The notes under the pieces were generated by a model. The model did not search any database, was not told where the DNA came from, and worked only from the letters and a program-made list of their open reading frames with translations. 64,000 nt of DNA from Limosilactobacillus oris DSM 4864 (GTDB taxonomy: Bacteria > Bacillota > Bacilli > Lactobacillales > Lactobacillaceae): NCBI RefSeq assembly GCF_001434465.1, contig NZ_AZGE01000004.1, positions 28,140-92,139 of the forward strand, given 5' to 3'. Positions within the stretch are counted from its first letter, which is position 1, and each line of letters starts with the position of its first letter. Below are positions 16,217-26,895 of the stretch, piece after piece. Both the position numbers and the translations under genes were made by a program.

Positions 16217-17334
16217 TACTGTTCCTCCTTAGTGGCCTCGGTGAGGGCTTCCTCCGCCCATCGATACTGCGCCGGACTTAACTTGCCTCCTAAAGTCTGG
16301 GAATAAAAATCAGCCAGCAAGTCCAACGGTGATTCTGTCACCCGATGCTTTTGACGGTTCAGCGCCAATTGCTGAGCCTGGTGGGTGCGATGGAGACTAA
16401 CGATTTTAGGAAAAACAGTCCGCAGCTTATTCAACACATCAGGAATCCGCTCCCGATCTGTTAACTCAATGTCGTAGAAATCCGTTGCCGGATAGCCCTT
16501 AGCATTAGCCATCAGTTCCTTAAAGCTGGCCTTTAAGAGCGTAATATCATGAAGCGGCTCCAGGGGAAGCCACTGAACCGCAAACGGGTCCGTATCAACC
16601 AACCAGACTCCCTTTTCTTGTTGCGCCTCTGAAACTGAGAACTTCAATGGCGAACCACTATACTTAACGCGCTCTTCGTTCAGGGCGTTTCGGTTATGGA
16701 GGTGTCCCAATGCCACGTAATCAAACGGTGCTAACATGGAAGTCGCCACAGCACTCAGGCCGCCAACTTCAATCAGCGTTTCGGAATCAGCAGTGCGCTG
16801 ACTGCCCGCAGCAAAGAAGTGCGCTACCAGGACATGGTGCTTATCGGCTAAAAAAGCCTTCTGCATTTCTGCCACAATTCTCTCCATTGCGTCATTGACG
16901 GTTTTAATGCGCTCATCATGAAAATAGTTCCGCACGGCCTGAATGCCAAAAAACGGCAGCAGGAAAAACTGGGTATCCTTAATAGTCACTGGGGTAAAGG
17001 CACTTGCCAGGTCAGTGTTCAAATAAAATGAGCTGCGGGCAAACCAGTCAGCTCCCGTGCTAAGGCGGGTGGCCGAGTCATGGTTGCCACTGATTGCCAG
17101 CACTGGGAAGTGGTCTGTTAAGTTAAGGCGCCGCAGCATCCCATTCAACTCCTTCACAGCTGCTTCACTGGGGATACTCCGGTCGTAAAGATCCCCCGCC
17201 ACCACGACTGCATCTACCTGCTCTCGCTGAGCGATTTGTTCGATTTGGGCAAACACTGCCTGCTGGTCTTCCAGCAAACTGAATTCATTCAAAGTCTTGC
17301 CAATATGCCAATCAGCAGTATGTAAAAAGCGCAT
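16216..17334 (-). CDS. sbcD: Exonuclease SbcCD subunit SbcD (Mre11-like)
   Basis: Metallophosphoesterase nuclease subunit of SbcCD. The 372-aa protein begins MRFLHTADWHIGKTLNEFS with the first metal ligands DWHIG. It then has GDLYDRSIPSE, SGNHDSATRLS and GHLHNRN, the complete calcineurin-like metal set. ATG 17334 is chosen because AGAGGAGG lies five bases upstream; the open frame extends 11 codons further without an RBS. First gene of sbcD-sbcC. Confidence 0.97.
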   Translation of the reverse strand: MRFLHTADWHIGKTLNEFSLLEDQQAVFAQIEQIAQREQVDAVVVAGDLYDRSIPSEAAVKELNGMLRRLNLTDHFPVLAISGNHDSATRLSTGADWFARSSFYLNTDLASAFTPVTIKDTQFFLLPFFGIQAVRNYFHDERIKTVNDAMERIVAEMQKAFLADKHHVLVAHFFAAGSQRTADSETLIEVGGLSAVATSMLAPFDYVALGHLHNRNALNEERVKYSGSPLKFSVSEAQQEKGVWLVDTDPFAVQWLPLEPLHDITLLKASFKELMANAKGYPATDFYDIELTDRERIPDVLNKLRTVFPKIVSLHRTHQAQQLALNRQKHRVTESPLDLLADFYSQTLGGKLSPAQYRWAEEALTEATKEEQ

Positions 17335-17446
17335 TGTATCCTCCTCTTTGCGGGTGAACTTCCCCACTCATCCAAAACATACGTTCGTATTGATAATACT
17401 ATAATTAATCCTGGAACTCAATCCTTTTAAAATAATAAGGGTCAGC

Positions 17447-17533
17447 GCTAGCCTATTTAAGCTGCCAGCTACTGCGTTGTAGCATTTTACTACCTTTAAA
17501 ATAGCAAAGAGGCTGGAGTGGTTCCCAGCCTCT
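17447..17533 (+). repeat. Intergenic repeat family A, copy 2, with terminator hairpin
   Basis: GCTAGCCTATTTAAGC, then ACTGCGTTGTAGCATTTTA, CCTTTAAAATAGCAA and a perfect hairpin AGAGGCTGG (17508-17516) / CCAGCCTCT (17525-17533). Read on the minus strand, the hairpin lies about 65 bp past the polC stop codon and is followed by TTTGCTATTTT, so it can serve as the polC terminator. Confidence 0.75.
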
Positions 17534-17596
17534 CACTTTTGCCCCTTTGTTGCCCCATAACGAGGGCAGCAAGGCAGCTATAATTATTTTCGTATT

Positions 17597-20500
17597 TTAA
17601 CCCAAGTCAGAAAACAGGTCGAGCTGATTGCTATCCGGTAATTGGTCAATAACATGGTTCTCGGTCATAAAGTCGATGAGCGTCTGGGAAACCTTTCCCC
17701 GGTCAGCCAACTCTTCCTTTGAAAGGAATGGCCGCTCTTCCCGCGCCGCCACAATTTGCTTTGCCACGCTCAGACCCAAACCTGGAATTGCACGGAATGG
17801 TGCAATCAAAGAATCGCCGTCAATCAGCCAGTTTGACGCGTCGGACCGTTCCAGGTCAACCATCTTAAACTTAAAGCCCCGTTCCAACATTTCATTTGCC
17901 AATTCCAGGATGGTTAAGAGACTCTTTTCCTTGGCACTAGCGTCATTACCCTTGTTGCTGATCTCTGCCATCCGGGCTTTGACTGCCTCTTTGCCGTGGG
18001 CCATTGCGACAATGTCAAAGTCGTCAGCACGGACGGAGAAAAAGGCACAGTAGTAAACCAGCGGGAAATAAACCTTAAAGTAGGCAATTCGCAAGGCCAT
18101 CAAGACATAGGCTGCGGCGTGGGCCCGCGGGAACATATACTTGATTTTCAGGCAGGAATCCATATACCACTGCGGAACATTGGCTGCCCGCATCTTTTCC
18201 TGCCATTCATCCGGAATTCCCCGGCCGTGCCGCACGGATTCCATTACCTGGAAGGAGGTTTCCGAATCCAATCCATAGTGGATCAAGTCGGTCATGATGT
18301 TATCACGGCAGCCAATCACGTTGGCAATCGTCGCGGTTCCCTCTTTAATCAACTCCTGGGCGTTATCCAACCACACACCGGTCCCGTGGGAAAGGCCAGA
18401 AATCTGCAGCAACTGCGAATAGTTCTTCGGGTGGGTGTCGTTTAACATCCCCCGGACGAACCTGGTCCCGAACTCCGGCAAGCCGAGGGTTCCGGTCTTA
18501 CTCTGAATCTGCTCTTCAGTCACCCCTAAAATCTTTGGACTGGAGAAGAGCGCCATCACGCCCGGATCATTCATCGGAATCGTCTTCGGATCAATCCCGG
18601 AAAGGTCTTGCAGAGCACGAATCATCGTCGGATCATCATGCCCCAGAATATCCATTTTCAAAATGTTATCGTGGATCGAGTGGAAATCAAAGTGGGTAGT
18701 TTCCCAGGCGGCGTTCTGGTCATCAGCAGGGTACTGAACCGGGGTGAAGTCGTAAATATCCATATCATCGGGCACAATGATAATCCCCGCCGGGTGCTGA
18801 CCGGTCGTCCGTTTGACCCCAGTTGCGCCCTGGGAGAGACGGTCCTCCTCAGCCCCCCGGAACTGAACATCGTTATCCCGCTCGAAAGCCTTAACATAAC
18901 CATAGGCAGTCTTGTCGGCAACCGTTCCAATCGTCCCGGCCCGGAAAACGTTCTCCTCGCCGAACAATACCTTCATGTAGTTGTGGGCGATTGGCTGGTA
19001 GTCTCCGGAGAAGTTCAAATCGATATCCGGCACCTTGTTTCCTTTGAACCCCAAGAAGGTTTGGAAAGGAATATCGTGACCATCCTTCACCAGTAAAGTT
19101 CCACACTTCGGGCACTTCTTCTCTGGCAAGTCAAAGCCGGAGCTGTATTCCCCTTTCGTGTAGAAGTGGGCAAACTGGCACTTCGGACAGCGGTAGTGCG
19201 GTGGCAGTGGGTTAACCTCGGTAATCCCCGACAGGGTTGCAACCACACTCGAACCAACTGATCCCCGGGACCCAACCAGGTACCCGTCCTTGTTGGACTT
19301 GGCTACCAGTCGCTGGGCAATCAGGTAAATAACCGAGAACCCGTTCTTAACGATACTGTTTAGCTCCAGTTCCACCCGGTCCTTGACAATCTTAGGCAAC
19401 GGGTTACCGTACCAGGCCTTGGCAGTATTCCAAGTCCGGTCTTGAATTTCCTGCTCAGCACCCTTCATGTGCGGCGTGTACAGCTTGTCCTTGACCGGCC
19501 GAATATCATCAGCAATCATATCCGCAATCGCATGGCTATTATCGACCACCACCTGCTTAGCGGTGTCTTCACCGAGAAAGCTAAATTCCTCCAACATCTC
19601 ATCAGTCGTGCGGAAGTGGACGTCTGGCCGCCTCGTCCGGTTAAGTGGGTTGGCACCCCCCTGTGAATTAATTAAAATTCGCCGGTAAATCCCATCATGC
19701 GGGTTGATGTAGTGAACATCTCCCGTTGCAACGACCGGCTTCTTGAGCTCCGTTCCCAGCTTAACCATATTTTGCAGGATGTCGTCAAGGTGATCACGAT
19801 CCGCAATCACGTGCGTTTCCAGCAGCGGGGCATAGTTGGGCCGGGGCTGAATTTCGATATAGTCATAGTAACGCGCCTTCTTGAGAGCCTCCGGATACCC
19901 CTTTTCCATCATTGCGGTAAAGACTTCGCCAGAGGAACAGGCTGTCCCCAAAAGAAGGCCTTCCCGGTACTTGGTCAGCACCGTCCGGGGGATCCGTGGA
20001 ACCCGGTGAAAGTAGCGGACGTTGGATAGGGAAACCAGTTTAAAGAGGTTCTTTAACCCCGCCTGCGTCTGTGCAAGCAGGGTCACGTGGAACGGCCGGG
20101 CGTGTTTATAAGCATCGTTTTCCGCCATGTGCTGGTTCAGGTCATCAACGTAGCGAATTTCATACCGCTTCTCGGCATCCTTGAGAAACTTGTAAAGGAG
20201 GTGCCCAGTCGCCTCAGCATCATAATTGGCACGGTGGTGGTGCTCAAGGGCCACCTTGAATTTCTTACTCAGGGTATTTAAGCGGTAACCACGCATATTG
20301 GGGTATAGGAAGCGCGCCAGCGGCAGTGTGTCAATCACGGGCTCGGTAATCTCCTCCATCTGGTGCCGCCGGTAACCGGTATTCATAAAGCCCATATCAA
20401 AAGAAACATTATGCCCGGCAATGATCGTCCCCTGGCAAAAGTCCTTAAATATCTTAAAGACTTCTTCTTCGGTCTTCGAGCCCCGGACCATCTCATCAGT

Positions 20501-21931
20501 AATGCTGGTCAAGTTGGTCGTCTGTTCGGAGAGCGGGAAACCGGGATCAATAAACTCATCAAAGCGTGCCAGGACTTCACCATTCTTCATCTTGACCGCG
20601 GACAGCTCGATAACCTTGTCATAAATTGCGGATAGACCGGTCGTTTCCACGTCAAAGATGACGTAAGTATTATCCTTGAGTTGGGCATGGTTTTCGTTGT
20701 AAACCAGTGGGACCCCATCATCAACCACGTTGGCTTCCATCCCGTAAATCATCTTGAGCTTGAACTTCTTCCCCGCCTTATAGGCTTCCGGGAAGGCCTG
20801 GACGTTCCCATGATCCGTTACCGCGATTGCCGGTTGGCCCCACTTGCTGGCCTGCTTAGCAATTTCCGTGATGGAATTGGTAGCATCCATCTGACTCATC
20901 TCTGTGTGGGTGTGCAGTTCAATCCGCTTTTCATCAGCCGGTGCCTGGTCCTGACGTTCCTGGTGGCTCACCTGGTTGATATCATAGGCATTGATCACCA
21001 GGTCGTGCATCCAGGTATCTTCCTGGACCGGCCCCCGGACTTTAAGCCACATCCCCGGTTTAATGTTTGCAAACTGGGCTTCTTCATCACTGTTCCGGGA
21101 GAATTTCTTAACTGCAAATGATGAAGTGTAGTCAGTGATTTCAAAGGTCAGCAGCTGGCGGCCTGATCGGAGTTCACGAACCTCAGTGTTAAAGACGTAG
21201 CCTTCGACCACTACCGACCGTTCTTCCCCCTGAATATCCTTCATCTGAACAACATCAAGTTTATCATTGATAACCCGGCCGAGTTGCGCCGGACCATCTG
21301 CTGGCTGAACAGCTGCTTTTTGCTTGTGGGTCGCGTTTTTCTTTTTGATTTGCGCCATTGCCTTGGCCGCCAGCGCAGCGTCCGCAGCCTCGTGCTTTTC
21401 CCGCAGCTCCTTAATCTTTGCCTGGGAGGCCGACTGGTCGACGAAGGGGTGGATTTTAAAGCGGGGGAAGCCCAGCTGCTGGTAACCCGCCTCGATTGCC
21501 GATAGCGACTGCTGCGTTAACCGCTCCTTGATGATCTCGTTCTCGACCACGATGGTCACCCGACCGTCACGGACTTCCGGCACCGTCTCTAGGCAGGCCT
21601 GACGCAACATTGGCGAATCCACAGCGCCATGCTGAATAACGTACTCCCAATAATCGGCCACCAGTTTAGGGTCGACCTCAGTCGTAGGACTGCTGATTTG
21701 CAGGTCGACTTCGGCAATGTCTTTAAAGCCAACCCGGACCGCCTGGTAAAGTTCCTTGAACAGGTTGAGGGATAGCGGCCGCCGCAAGATGAGGTGGAAT
21801 TCCCAACGACGGCTATTCTTGTGAACAACCACTGACTGGACGGCTGCCCCCTTGAACGCCGGGTTGCCCTTTTCCGGAAAGTGGACCTGCTCCAGTAATT
21901 TTTCAAATAACTCTTGTCGATTTAGCGCCAC
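17597..21931 (-). CDS. polC: DNA polymerase III PolC (alpha subunit with 3'-5' exonuclease)
   Basis: Replicative polymerase of low-GC Gram-positives. The 1444-aa protein has an N-terminal domain, an OB domain and a split PHP domain ([17 protein letters not shown]). The inserted DEDD exonuclease carries [13 protein letters not shown] and [13 protein letters not shown] zinc-binding segment ([10 protein letters not shown]...CPKCGTLL) precedes the palm motif [14 protein letters not shown], and the fingers and C-terminal HhH region follow ([18 protein letters not shown]). Length and order are normal. Several long antisense frames are shadows. Confidence 0.98.
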   Translation of the reverse strand: MALNRQELFEKLLEQVHFPEKGNPAFKGAAVQSVVVHKNSRRWEFHLILRRPLSLNLFKELYQAVRVGFKDIAEVDLQISSPTTEVDPKLVADYWEYVIQHGAVDSPMLRQACLETVPEVRDGRVTIVVENEIIKERLTQQSLSAIEAGYQQLGFPRFKIHPFVDQSASQAKIKELREKHEAADAALAAKAMAQIKKKNATHKQKAAVQPADGPAQLGRVINDKLDVVQMKDIQGEERSVVVEGYVFNTEVRELRSGRQLLTFEITDYTSSFAVKKFSRNSDEEAQFANIKPGMWLKVRGPVQEDTWMHDLVINAYDINQVSHQERQDQAPADEKRIELHTHTEMSQMDATNSITEIAKQASKWGQPAIAVTDHGNVQAFPEAYKAGKKFKLKMIYGMEANVVDDGVPLVYNENHAQLKDNTYVIFDVETTGLSAIYDKVIELSAVKMKNGEVLARFDEFIDPGFPLSEQTTNLTSITDEMVRGSKTEEEVFKIFKDFCQGTIIAGHNVSFDMGFMNTGYRRHQMEEITEPVIDTLPLARFLYPNMRGYRLNTLSKKFKVALEHHHRANYDAEATGHLLYKFLKDAEKRYEIRYVDDLNQHMAENDAYKHARPFHVTLLAQTQAGLKNLFKLVSLSNVRYFHRVPRIPRTVLTKYREGLLLGTACSSGEVFTAMMEKGYPEALKKARYYDYIEIQPRPNYAPLLETHVIADRDHLDDILQNMVKLGTELKKPVVATGDVHYINPHDGIYRRILINSQGGANPLNRTRRPDVHFRTTDEMLEEFSFLGEDTAKQVVVDNSHAIADMIADDIRPVKDKLYTPHMKGAEQEIQDRTWNTAKAWYGNPLPKIVKDRVELELNSIVKNGFSVIYLIAQRLVAKSNKDGYLVGSRGSVGSSVVATLSGITEVNPLPPHYRCPKCQFAHFYTKGEYSSGFDLPEKKCPKCGTLLVKDGHDIPFQTFLGFKGNKVPDIDLNFSGDYQPIAHNYMKVLFGEENVFRAGTIGTVADKTAYGYVKAFERDNDVQFRGAEEDRLSQGATGVKRTTGQHPAGIIIVPDDMDIYDFTPVQYPADDQNAAWETTHFDFHSIHDNILKMDILGHDDPTMIRALQDLSGIDPKTIPMNDPGVMALFSSPKILGVTEEQIQSKTGTLGLPEFGTRFVRGMLNDTHPKNYSQLLQISGLSHGTGVWLDNAQELIKEGTATIANVIGCRDNIMTDLIHYGLDSETSFQVMESVRHGRGIPDEWQEKMRAANVPQWYMDSCLKIKYMFPRAHAAAYVLMALRIAYFKVYFPLVYYCAFFSVRADDFDIVAMAHGKEAVKARMAEISNKGNDASAKEKSLLTILELANEMLERGFKFKMVDLERSDASNWLIDGDSLIAPFRAIPGLGLSVAKQIVAAREERPFLSKEELADRGKVSQTLIDFMTENHVIDQLPDSNQLDLFSDLG

Positions 21932-21953
21932 TACTCTTCGCTCCTCCTAGCTA

Positions 21954-21997
21954 AAAAATGTGGTGCGTTCGATTTTTAGTGTTCGCACCACATTTTT
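21954..21997 (-). terminator. Terminator between proS and polC
   Basis: AAAAAATGTGGTGCG pairs with CGCACCACATTTTT across a 16-base loop; on the minus strand the stem runs into TTTTTT. It ends the cdsA-rseP-proS side transcript before polC. Confidence 0.85.
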
Positions 21998-21998
21998 A

Positions 21999-23735
21999 TT
22001 AATCGTTGCTCGTTTGCTTATCCAACTGCTTCAGTAAGATTCCAACCGTATTAACCAGCTCTTCCTGCTTGACTTCAAGGGTTTCACCGGTCTTACGGAT
22101 TTTAACTTCGACAATACCGTCAGCGGCCTTCTTACCAATCGTGACCCGCAGCGGAATCCCAATCAGGTCAGAGTCAGCAAATTTAACCCCGGCCCGTTCC
22201 TTCCGGTCATCAACCAGGACTTCGTAGCCAGCCGCAGTCAGTTGCTGCTCCAACTCGTTTGCCATGGTCATCTGCTCATCCTTCTTTGCATTTACCGGAA
22301 TGACGTGAACATCAAACGGTGCAATGCTGTCTGGCCATACCAACCCGTTTTCGTCGGCATTTTGTTCGGCCACCGCAGAAAGCATCCGGGTAACCCCGAT
22401 CCCGTAACAGCCCATAATCATATCCACGAGGCGACCGTTTTTATCCAGCACCTGTGCGCCGAGCTTCTTGGAATAGCCAGTTCCCAGCTTAAAGATATGA
22501 CCGATTTCAATCCCATTGGTGAACTTGATTGGGTAGCCGTCTGGAGCAATTTCGCCTTCCTGGACATTCCGGAAGTCACCGAACTCGTCCACCCGGAAGT
22601 CGCGGTCAATGTTGGCATTGACGTAGTGGTGGCCATCATCATTAGCGCCACAGGCCATGTTGACTAACACTTTGACGTAGTTGTCGGCTAAAATCTTGAC
22701 GTCTTCACCGACCCCGACAGGCCCCAGGGAACCAGGGTGGGCACCGAGGTACTTAACAGCGTCTTCTTCAGAAGCCAGTTCCAGTTCTTCGCAGTCCAGA
22801 GCGTTTTCGACCTTGGTTTCGTTAACCTCGTCGTTACCGCGCATCAGGACCATTACTGGTTGGTAATCATCCTCACCCATCTTAGCCATGTAGAGCATTG
22901 ACTTAATCATCTGTCCCTGGTCAACCCCCAGGCTTGCACAGGCTTCGTCGACGGTGTGGGCACCCGGCGTGGCTTTCTTTTCCAGTTCCTTTGGTTCAGC
23001 CGTCTGCTGGACAGCATCAAACTTGGACGTTGCCTTTTCCAGGTTGGCTGCATAACCACCATCGGTGTAGACAATCACGTCCTCACCAATTTCAGCCGGG
23101 GCGGAGAACTCCTGCGAGTTGTCCCCACCGATTGTCCCGGAATCAGCTAAGATGACCTTGTAACTTAGCCCGGCCCGGTCAAAGATATTGCGGTAGGCTT
23201 GGGCTTGCGCCTGGTAGGCCTCGTCTAGTCCCTCTTCGTCGGCAGCAAAGGAGTAGGCGTCCAGCATGGAGAACTCTTTGCCCCGGAGGACCCCATACCG
23301 CGGCCGCGGTTCGTTCCGGAACTTATCGGTAATTTGGTAAACGACCAGTGGCAACTTCTTGTAGGACTTAACACTGTCGCGGAGGATTTCAGTCATCGCT
23401 TCCTCATCGGTTGGCCCTAAAATATATTCCCGGTCATTGTGGTCCTTAAACTTGTAGAGGGTATCACCATAAGCTTCATACCGCCCGGTCTGCTTCCAGA
23501 GGTCAGCTGGCAGCATTGATGGTGTTTCCATCTGAAAGGCCCCCGCCTTTTCCATTTCCTCGTGCATAATCTTGTGAAGCTTCCGGATGACCCGGTAAGC
23601 CAGTGGCAGGTAGGCCCAAACACCGGCCGAAATTTGGTAAATGTAGCCGGCCCGTTCCATCATAATGTGACTGAGCGCTTCCGCATCACTTGGATTTTCC
23701 TTTTTAGTAGGAATCAACAATTTTGACTGCTTCAT
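21999..23735 (-). CDS. proS: Prolyl-tRNA synthetase (bacterial type)
   Basis: Charges tRNA-Pro and edits mischarged alanine. The 578-aa protein carries class II motifs (TPSMLPADLWKQTGRY; motif 2 FRNEPRPRYGVLRGKEFSMLDAYSF; motif 3 GCYGIGVTRMLSAVAEQ). Between motifs 2 and 3 is the inserted YbaK-like editing domain (about residues 225-390), which marks the bacterial type, and an anticodon-binding domain closes the protein. I see no T-box in the 19-bp gap to rseP. It sits in the conserved uppS-cdsA-rseP-proS-polC order. Confidence 0.98.
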   Translation of the reverse strand: MKQSKLLIPTKKENPSDAEALSHIMMERAGYIYQISAGVWAYLPLAYRVIRKLHKIMHEEMEKAGAFQMETPSMLPADLWKQTGRYEAYGDTLYKFKDHNDREYILGPTDEEAMTEILRDSVKSYKKLPLVVYQITDKFRNEPRPRYGVLRGKEFSMLDAYSFAADEEGLDEAYQAQAQAYRNIFDRAGLSYKVILADSGTIGGDNSQEFSAPAEIGEDVIVYTDGGYAANLEKATSKFDAVQQTAEPKELEKKATPGAHTVDEACASLGVDQGQMIKSMLYMAKMGEDDYQPVMVLMRGNDEVNETKVENALDCEELELASEEDAVKYLGAHPGSLGPVGVGEDVKILADNYVKVLVNMACGANDDGHHYVNANIDRDFRVDEFGDFRNVQEGEIAPDGYPIKFTNGIEIGHIFKLGTGYSKKLGAQVLDKNGRLVDMIMGCYGIGVTRMLSAVAEQNADENGLVWPDSIAPFDVHVIPVNAKKDEQMTMANELEQQLTAAGYEVLVDDRKERAGVKFADSDLIGIPLRVTIGKKAADGIVEVKIRKTGETLEVKQEELVNTVGILLKQLDKQTSND

Positions 23736-23754
23736 AATGCTTCTCCTTTACTAG

Positions 23755-25029
23755 CTACCGAATGAAATACCGTTGGATATCGTTCCAAGTAACTAAAATC
23801 ATTAATACTAATAGTATCATAAAACCAAGCATCGTCACAATTCCTTCAGCCTTTTCCGGAATTGGCCGCCTGATTACTGCTTCGATAATATTTAACAGCA
23901 GCTTCCCACCGTCTAGTGCCGGAATCGGCAGCAGGTTAACGATCCCCAGGTTGATCGACAGGAGCGCCAAGAAGTTCAAAACACCATTGATTCCCAGCGC
24001 GGTCGCCTGTGAAGTCCCCGCATAAATAGCGACCGGACCGCCTAAATCATTCAGACTAAATCCATGGGTAAACATGTGACCAAGGACCGCAAAAATCAGC
24101 GTGCCGGCCTGAATGAATTGCTGCCAGCCGAACAGGAGCCGGGCACGAATGCCCTTCTCCTGTTGTTCGAGGATTCCAATCTGACCTACCGTTTCTTTCC
24201 CCTGCTTAACTGCCTGCGGACGCACGGTGGTCGTCTTTGTTTCCCCCTTATGGGTGTATGTCAACTTCACCTGTTGGTTCGGTTTGCTAGAAAGGTTAGT
24301 CGCTAGTTCGGCCCAGTTAGCAACTTTCGTACTGTTAACTTTAGTGATCCGATCCCCCGCGACCAACCCGGCCTTCGCCGCAACAGAGCCTGCATTGACT
24401 TTGCCGATTTGGTTGCTATTAGTGGGTACCCCCGTAAGGGTAAAGCCCAGGATAATAAACACCAGCAGCGATAAGATAAAGTTATTCATCGGCCCCGCAA
24501 AATTCGTCATCATCCGTGCAGGCAGGCTGGCAGAGCGAAACTGCACATCCCGCGGTGCGATTTGCACAACGGTCCCATCATGTTCAACCACCGTCGCATC
24601 ATGATTCACTGGGTAGGTCTTCAGTTCACTTTCATCACCGTTAACATAGCCCTTCACCCAGAGCCCATCCACCAGGTCACTAGCAACCAGCTGCATCGGA
24701 ATGCCCTGGAAAAGCGTCGCCTTGGAACTAGCATTAATCGTAACTACCTGATCGTCCTGGTTTAACTGCAGGGTTACCGGGGTCCCCGGCCGCAATTCAT
24801 CCTCGTCTTCGTCATCACTGCCGGCGAGGCGGACATAGCCACCCACGGGTAATAGCCGCACGGTATACGTTGTTCCATTCTTGCGGGCCCACCAAATCTT
24901 CGGCCCCATCCCGATAGAAAACTCCCGTACCAGGATCCCCGCACGCTTAGCAAAATAGTAGTGTCCATATTCGTGTACCAGGACTAGAATCCCAAATACT
25001 AGAATAAAGGTAATAATTGTGACTATCAC
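23755..25029 (-). CDS. rseP: RIP metalloprotease RseP (site-2 protease family)
   Basis: Membrane-embedded zinc protease that cleaves within transmembrane segments, for example anti-sigma factors or signal peptides. The 424-aa protein has the zinc motif HEYGH in the first membrane helix (LVHEYGHYYFAKRAG, about residues 18-32). A PDZ domain follows (about 200-275; GLVAGDRITKVNSTKV), and the third zinc ligand lies in NLLPIPALDGGKLL near the end. Four hydrophobic segments are visible. It follows cdsA and precedes proS, as in most Firmicutes. Confidence 0.97.
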   Translation of the reverse strand: MIVTIITFILVFGILVLVHEYGHYYFAKRAGILVREFSIGMGPKIWWARKNGTTYTVRLLPVGGYVRLAGSDDEDEDELRPGTPVTLQLNQDDQVVTINASSKATLFQGIPMQLVASDLVDGLWVKGYVNGDESELKTYPVNHDATVVEHDGTVVQIAPRDVQFRSASLPARMMTNFAGPMNNFILSLLVFIILGFTLTGVPTNSNQIGKVNAGSVAAKAGLVAGDRITKVNSTKVANWAELATNLSSKPNQQVKLTYTHKGETKTTTVRPQAVKQGKETVGQIGILEQQEKGIRARLLFGWQQFIQAGTLIFAVLGHMFTHGFSLNDLGGPVAIYAGTSQATALGINGVLNFLALLSINLGIVNLLPIPALDGGKLLLNIIEAVIRRPIPEKAEGIVTMLGFMILLVLMILVTWNDIQRYFIR

Positions 25030-25048
25030 TGAATCCCTTCCTTAGCTA

Positions 25049-25834
25049 TTAAATAATCCCTGCTAAGTGCAACATCGGCATCACAATCAGCATACTATCA
25101 AAACGATCCAAGATTCCCCCGTGGCCCGGAAGAATCTTACCCGAATCCTTAACGCCGTAGTAGCGTTTCAGCGAAGACTCGATCAGGTCTCCTAACTGGC
25201 CCATGATTGAAAGAATCAGGGTCAGAATAATCATCGTGATAAAACCATCGCCCACCGGGAAGAAGTAGAGGTATACCGCTAGAATAATTGTTGCGGCCAC
25301 CGTTCCACCAATGGAACCTTCCCAGGTCTTATTAGGGCTGATCCGCGGGGCCAGCTTATTCTTACCGATTTTACGGCCAATCAGGTAAGCACCACTGTCA
25401 GTCAGCCAAACAATCAGCATTCCGTATAACAGGGTCTGGAAGTTAACTGCCCGGGCAACAACAAAGTAGTGGAAGCCCATCCCAACGTATAACATTGCCA
25501 GGGTCAACACCCCAGCGTCATCAAAAGTAAAGCGCTGCTTGCGAATCACGGTGTGCAGCAGTAAGAGGACCACTAAGACATAGAAGCCGAACCACCGGGT
25601 TGCCACACTAGGGAGAAAGTCCAGACAACTGTCTGGCAGGATCAGCAGCGCCACCCCTAGATAACTGATAATGGCCTCAAAGGAAATCAAAAACATCTTT
25701 TTCATGACTAATACTTCGGAAATTGCAACAATTCCCAAAGCAAGTGCAGCAATCGTCAGTGGCCAGCCACCGTAGACAATCAGTGGAATAAAAATTGCCA
25801 GGGCAATTACTGCAGTAATAATTCTCGTTTTCAC
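25049..25834 (-). CDS. cdsA: Phosphatidate cytidylyltransferase CdsA
   Basis: Makes CDP-diacylglycerol from phosphatidate and CTP at the membrane. The 261-aa protein has about seven to eight transmembrane helices and the family signature near the C-terminus (GVKDSGKILPGHGGILDRFDS). WLTDSGAYLIGRKIGKNKL and ISPNKTWEGSIGG lie upstream of it. It lies 14 bp after uppS, consistent with co-transcription for lipid and undecaprenyl synthesis. Confidence 0.97.
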   Translation of the reverse strand: MKTRIITAVIALAIFIPLIVYGGWPLTIAALALGIVAISEVLVMKKMFLISFEAIISYLGVALLILPDSCLDFLPSVATRWFGFYVLVVLLLLHTVIRKQRFTFDDAGVLTLAMLYVGMGFHYFVVARAVNFQTLLYGMLIVWLTDSGAYLIGRKIGKNKLAPRISPNKTWEGSIGGTVAATIILAVYLYFFPVGDGFITMIILTLILSIMGQLGDLIESSLKRYYGVKDSGKILPGHGGILDRFDSMLIVMPMLHLAGII

Positions 25835-25848
25835 GTTACCACCCGCTC

Positions 25849-26613
25849 CTATTCATTTTTTAAACCACCGAACCGCCGGTGGCGTCCCTGAAATTCTACG
25901 ATTGCCCGCCTTAACGACTCCGCGTCAAAGTCCGGCCAGTGCTCGGGGACGAATTCTAATTCACTATACGCCAGTTGCCAAAGAAGAAAATTACTGATTC
26001 GCTCTTCACCACTCGTCCGAATCAATAAATCCGGGTCAGCGAATTCACCAAGGGGTGCCGTCATTAAGTGCTGACTAATCAGTTCCTCATCAATTGCCTC
26101 TGGGGAAATGGTTCCCGCCTGAACGGCAGCAGCCACCTCCTGAACGGCACGGGTAATTTCATCCCGACTTCCGTAATTAAGGGCAAAATTCAAAACCATC
26201 CCATCACAGTTAGCCGTATCCGCAATCGCATCATTAACCGCTTGCTGCGTCTTGGCTGGGAGGCGCTGAATGTCTCCCATCACCATTACCCGCACATTAT
26301 TCTTCGCCAGGTCAGGCACGAAAGTTGAGAAGAAGCGGATTGGCAACTGCATTAGGTAGTTAACCTCACTCGAGGGCCGCTTCCAATTTTCGGTTGAAAA
26401 AGCGTAGAGGGTGAGGACCTTCACCCCCAAATTACTGGCCGCAATCGTAATTGTTTTCACGGTCTGCATTCCCTGCTTGTGGCCCGCAACCCGTGGCAAG
26501 TGGCGTTTTTGCGCCCACCGGCCATTGCCGTCCATAATGATGGCGATATGGTGAGGAATGCGCTCCATATCAATCGCCATGTTTTCACTAACGGGATCCT
26601 TTTTTGCGAACAA
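25849..26613 (-). CDS. uppS: Isoprenyl (undecaprenyl) diphosphate synthase
   Basis: Adds isopentenyl units in cis to farnesyl diphosphate, making the C55 carrier for cell-wall synthesis. It has IAIIMDGNGRWAQKR with the catalytic Asp, the block LTLYAFSTENWKRP and the C-terminal RTSGEERISNFLLWQLAYSE. The ATG at 26628 overlaps its own would-be Shine-Dalgarno (ATGGAGG). The better start is TTG at 26613, eight bases after GGAGG, giving 254 aa. It heads uppS-cdsA-rseP-proS. Confidence 0.95.
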   Translation of the reverse strand: MFAKKDPVSENMAIDMERIPHHIAIIMDGNGRWAQKRHLPRVAGHKQGMQTVKTITIAASNLGVKVLTLYAFSTENWKRPSSEVNYLMQLPIRFFSTFVPDLAKNNVRVMVMGDIQRLPAKTQQAVNDAIADTANCDGMVLNFALNYGSRDEITRAVQEVAAAVQAGTISPEAIDEELISQHLMTAPLGEFADPDLLIRTSGEERISNFLLWQLAYSELEFVPEHWPDFDAESLRRAIVEFQGRHRRFGGLKNE

Positions 26614-26705
26614 TCTTTTTTCCTCCATCTATTAGCGTGTCTTTGCCATTCAAAAATAAACGCTAATTTATTATAAAGCTCCTGCGAATAAAATACAATT
26701 TGAAA

Positions 26706-26750
26706 GAGGGCGGGACAGAACGAGCTTGACTAGTTCGTCGTCCCACCTCC
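26706..26750. repeat. Intergenic repeat family B, copy 2 (hairpin)
   Basis: GAGGG.GGGACAGAACGA... pairs with TCGTCGTCCCACCTC around a CTTGACTAG centre. Related to 4566-4610 in inverted orientation and to 32805-32840. Immediately followed by a family A copy. Confidence 0.65.
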
Positions 26751-26761
26751 ATCGACGCGCA

Positions 26762-26882
26762 GCTAGTCTATTGGGGAGTGGTCAAGCCCTGTTTTATCAG
26801 TGTTCGACCCGCCAATTGGCTCCCGCGCTGGTGCATTTTCAGCTTTAAAATAGCTAAGAGGCTGAGTTAGTCCTCGGCCTCC
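26762..26882 (+). repeat. Intergenic repeat family A, copy 3
   Basis: GCTAGTCTATTGGGG, a 50-bp insert relative to copies 1 and 2, then GCGCTGGTGCATTTTCA, CTTTAAAATAGCTAA and hairpin GAGGCTGAG...CCTCGGCCTC. It lies downstream of frr and can act as its terminator on the minus strand. Confidence 0.7.
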
Positions 26883-26895
26883 ACAACTAATTACG

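Noticed and set aside
17628..21505. Many plus-strand open frames of 70-160 codons
   Set aside because: Antisense shadows of polC, which is complete and continuous.
23736..23754. T-box leader for proS
   Set aside because: Only 19 bp separate proS from rseP; no room for a T-box.
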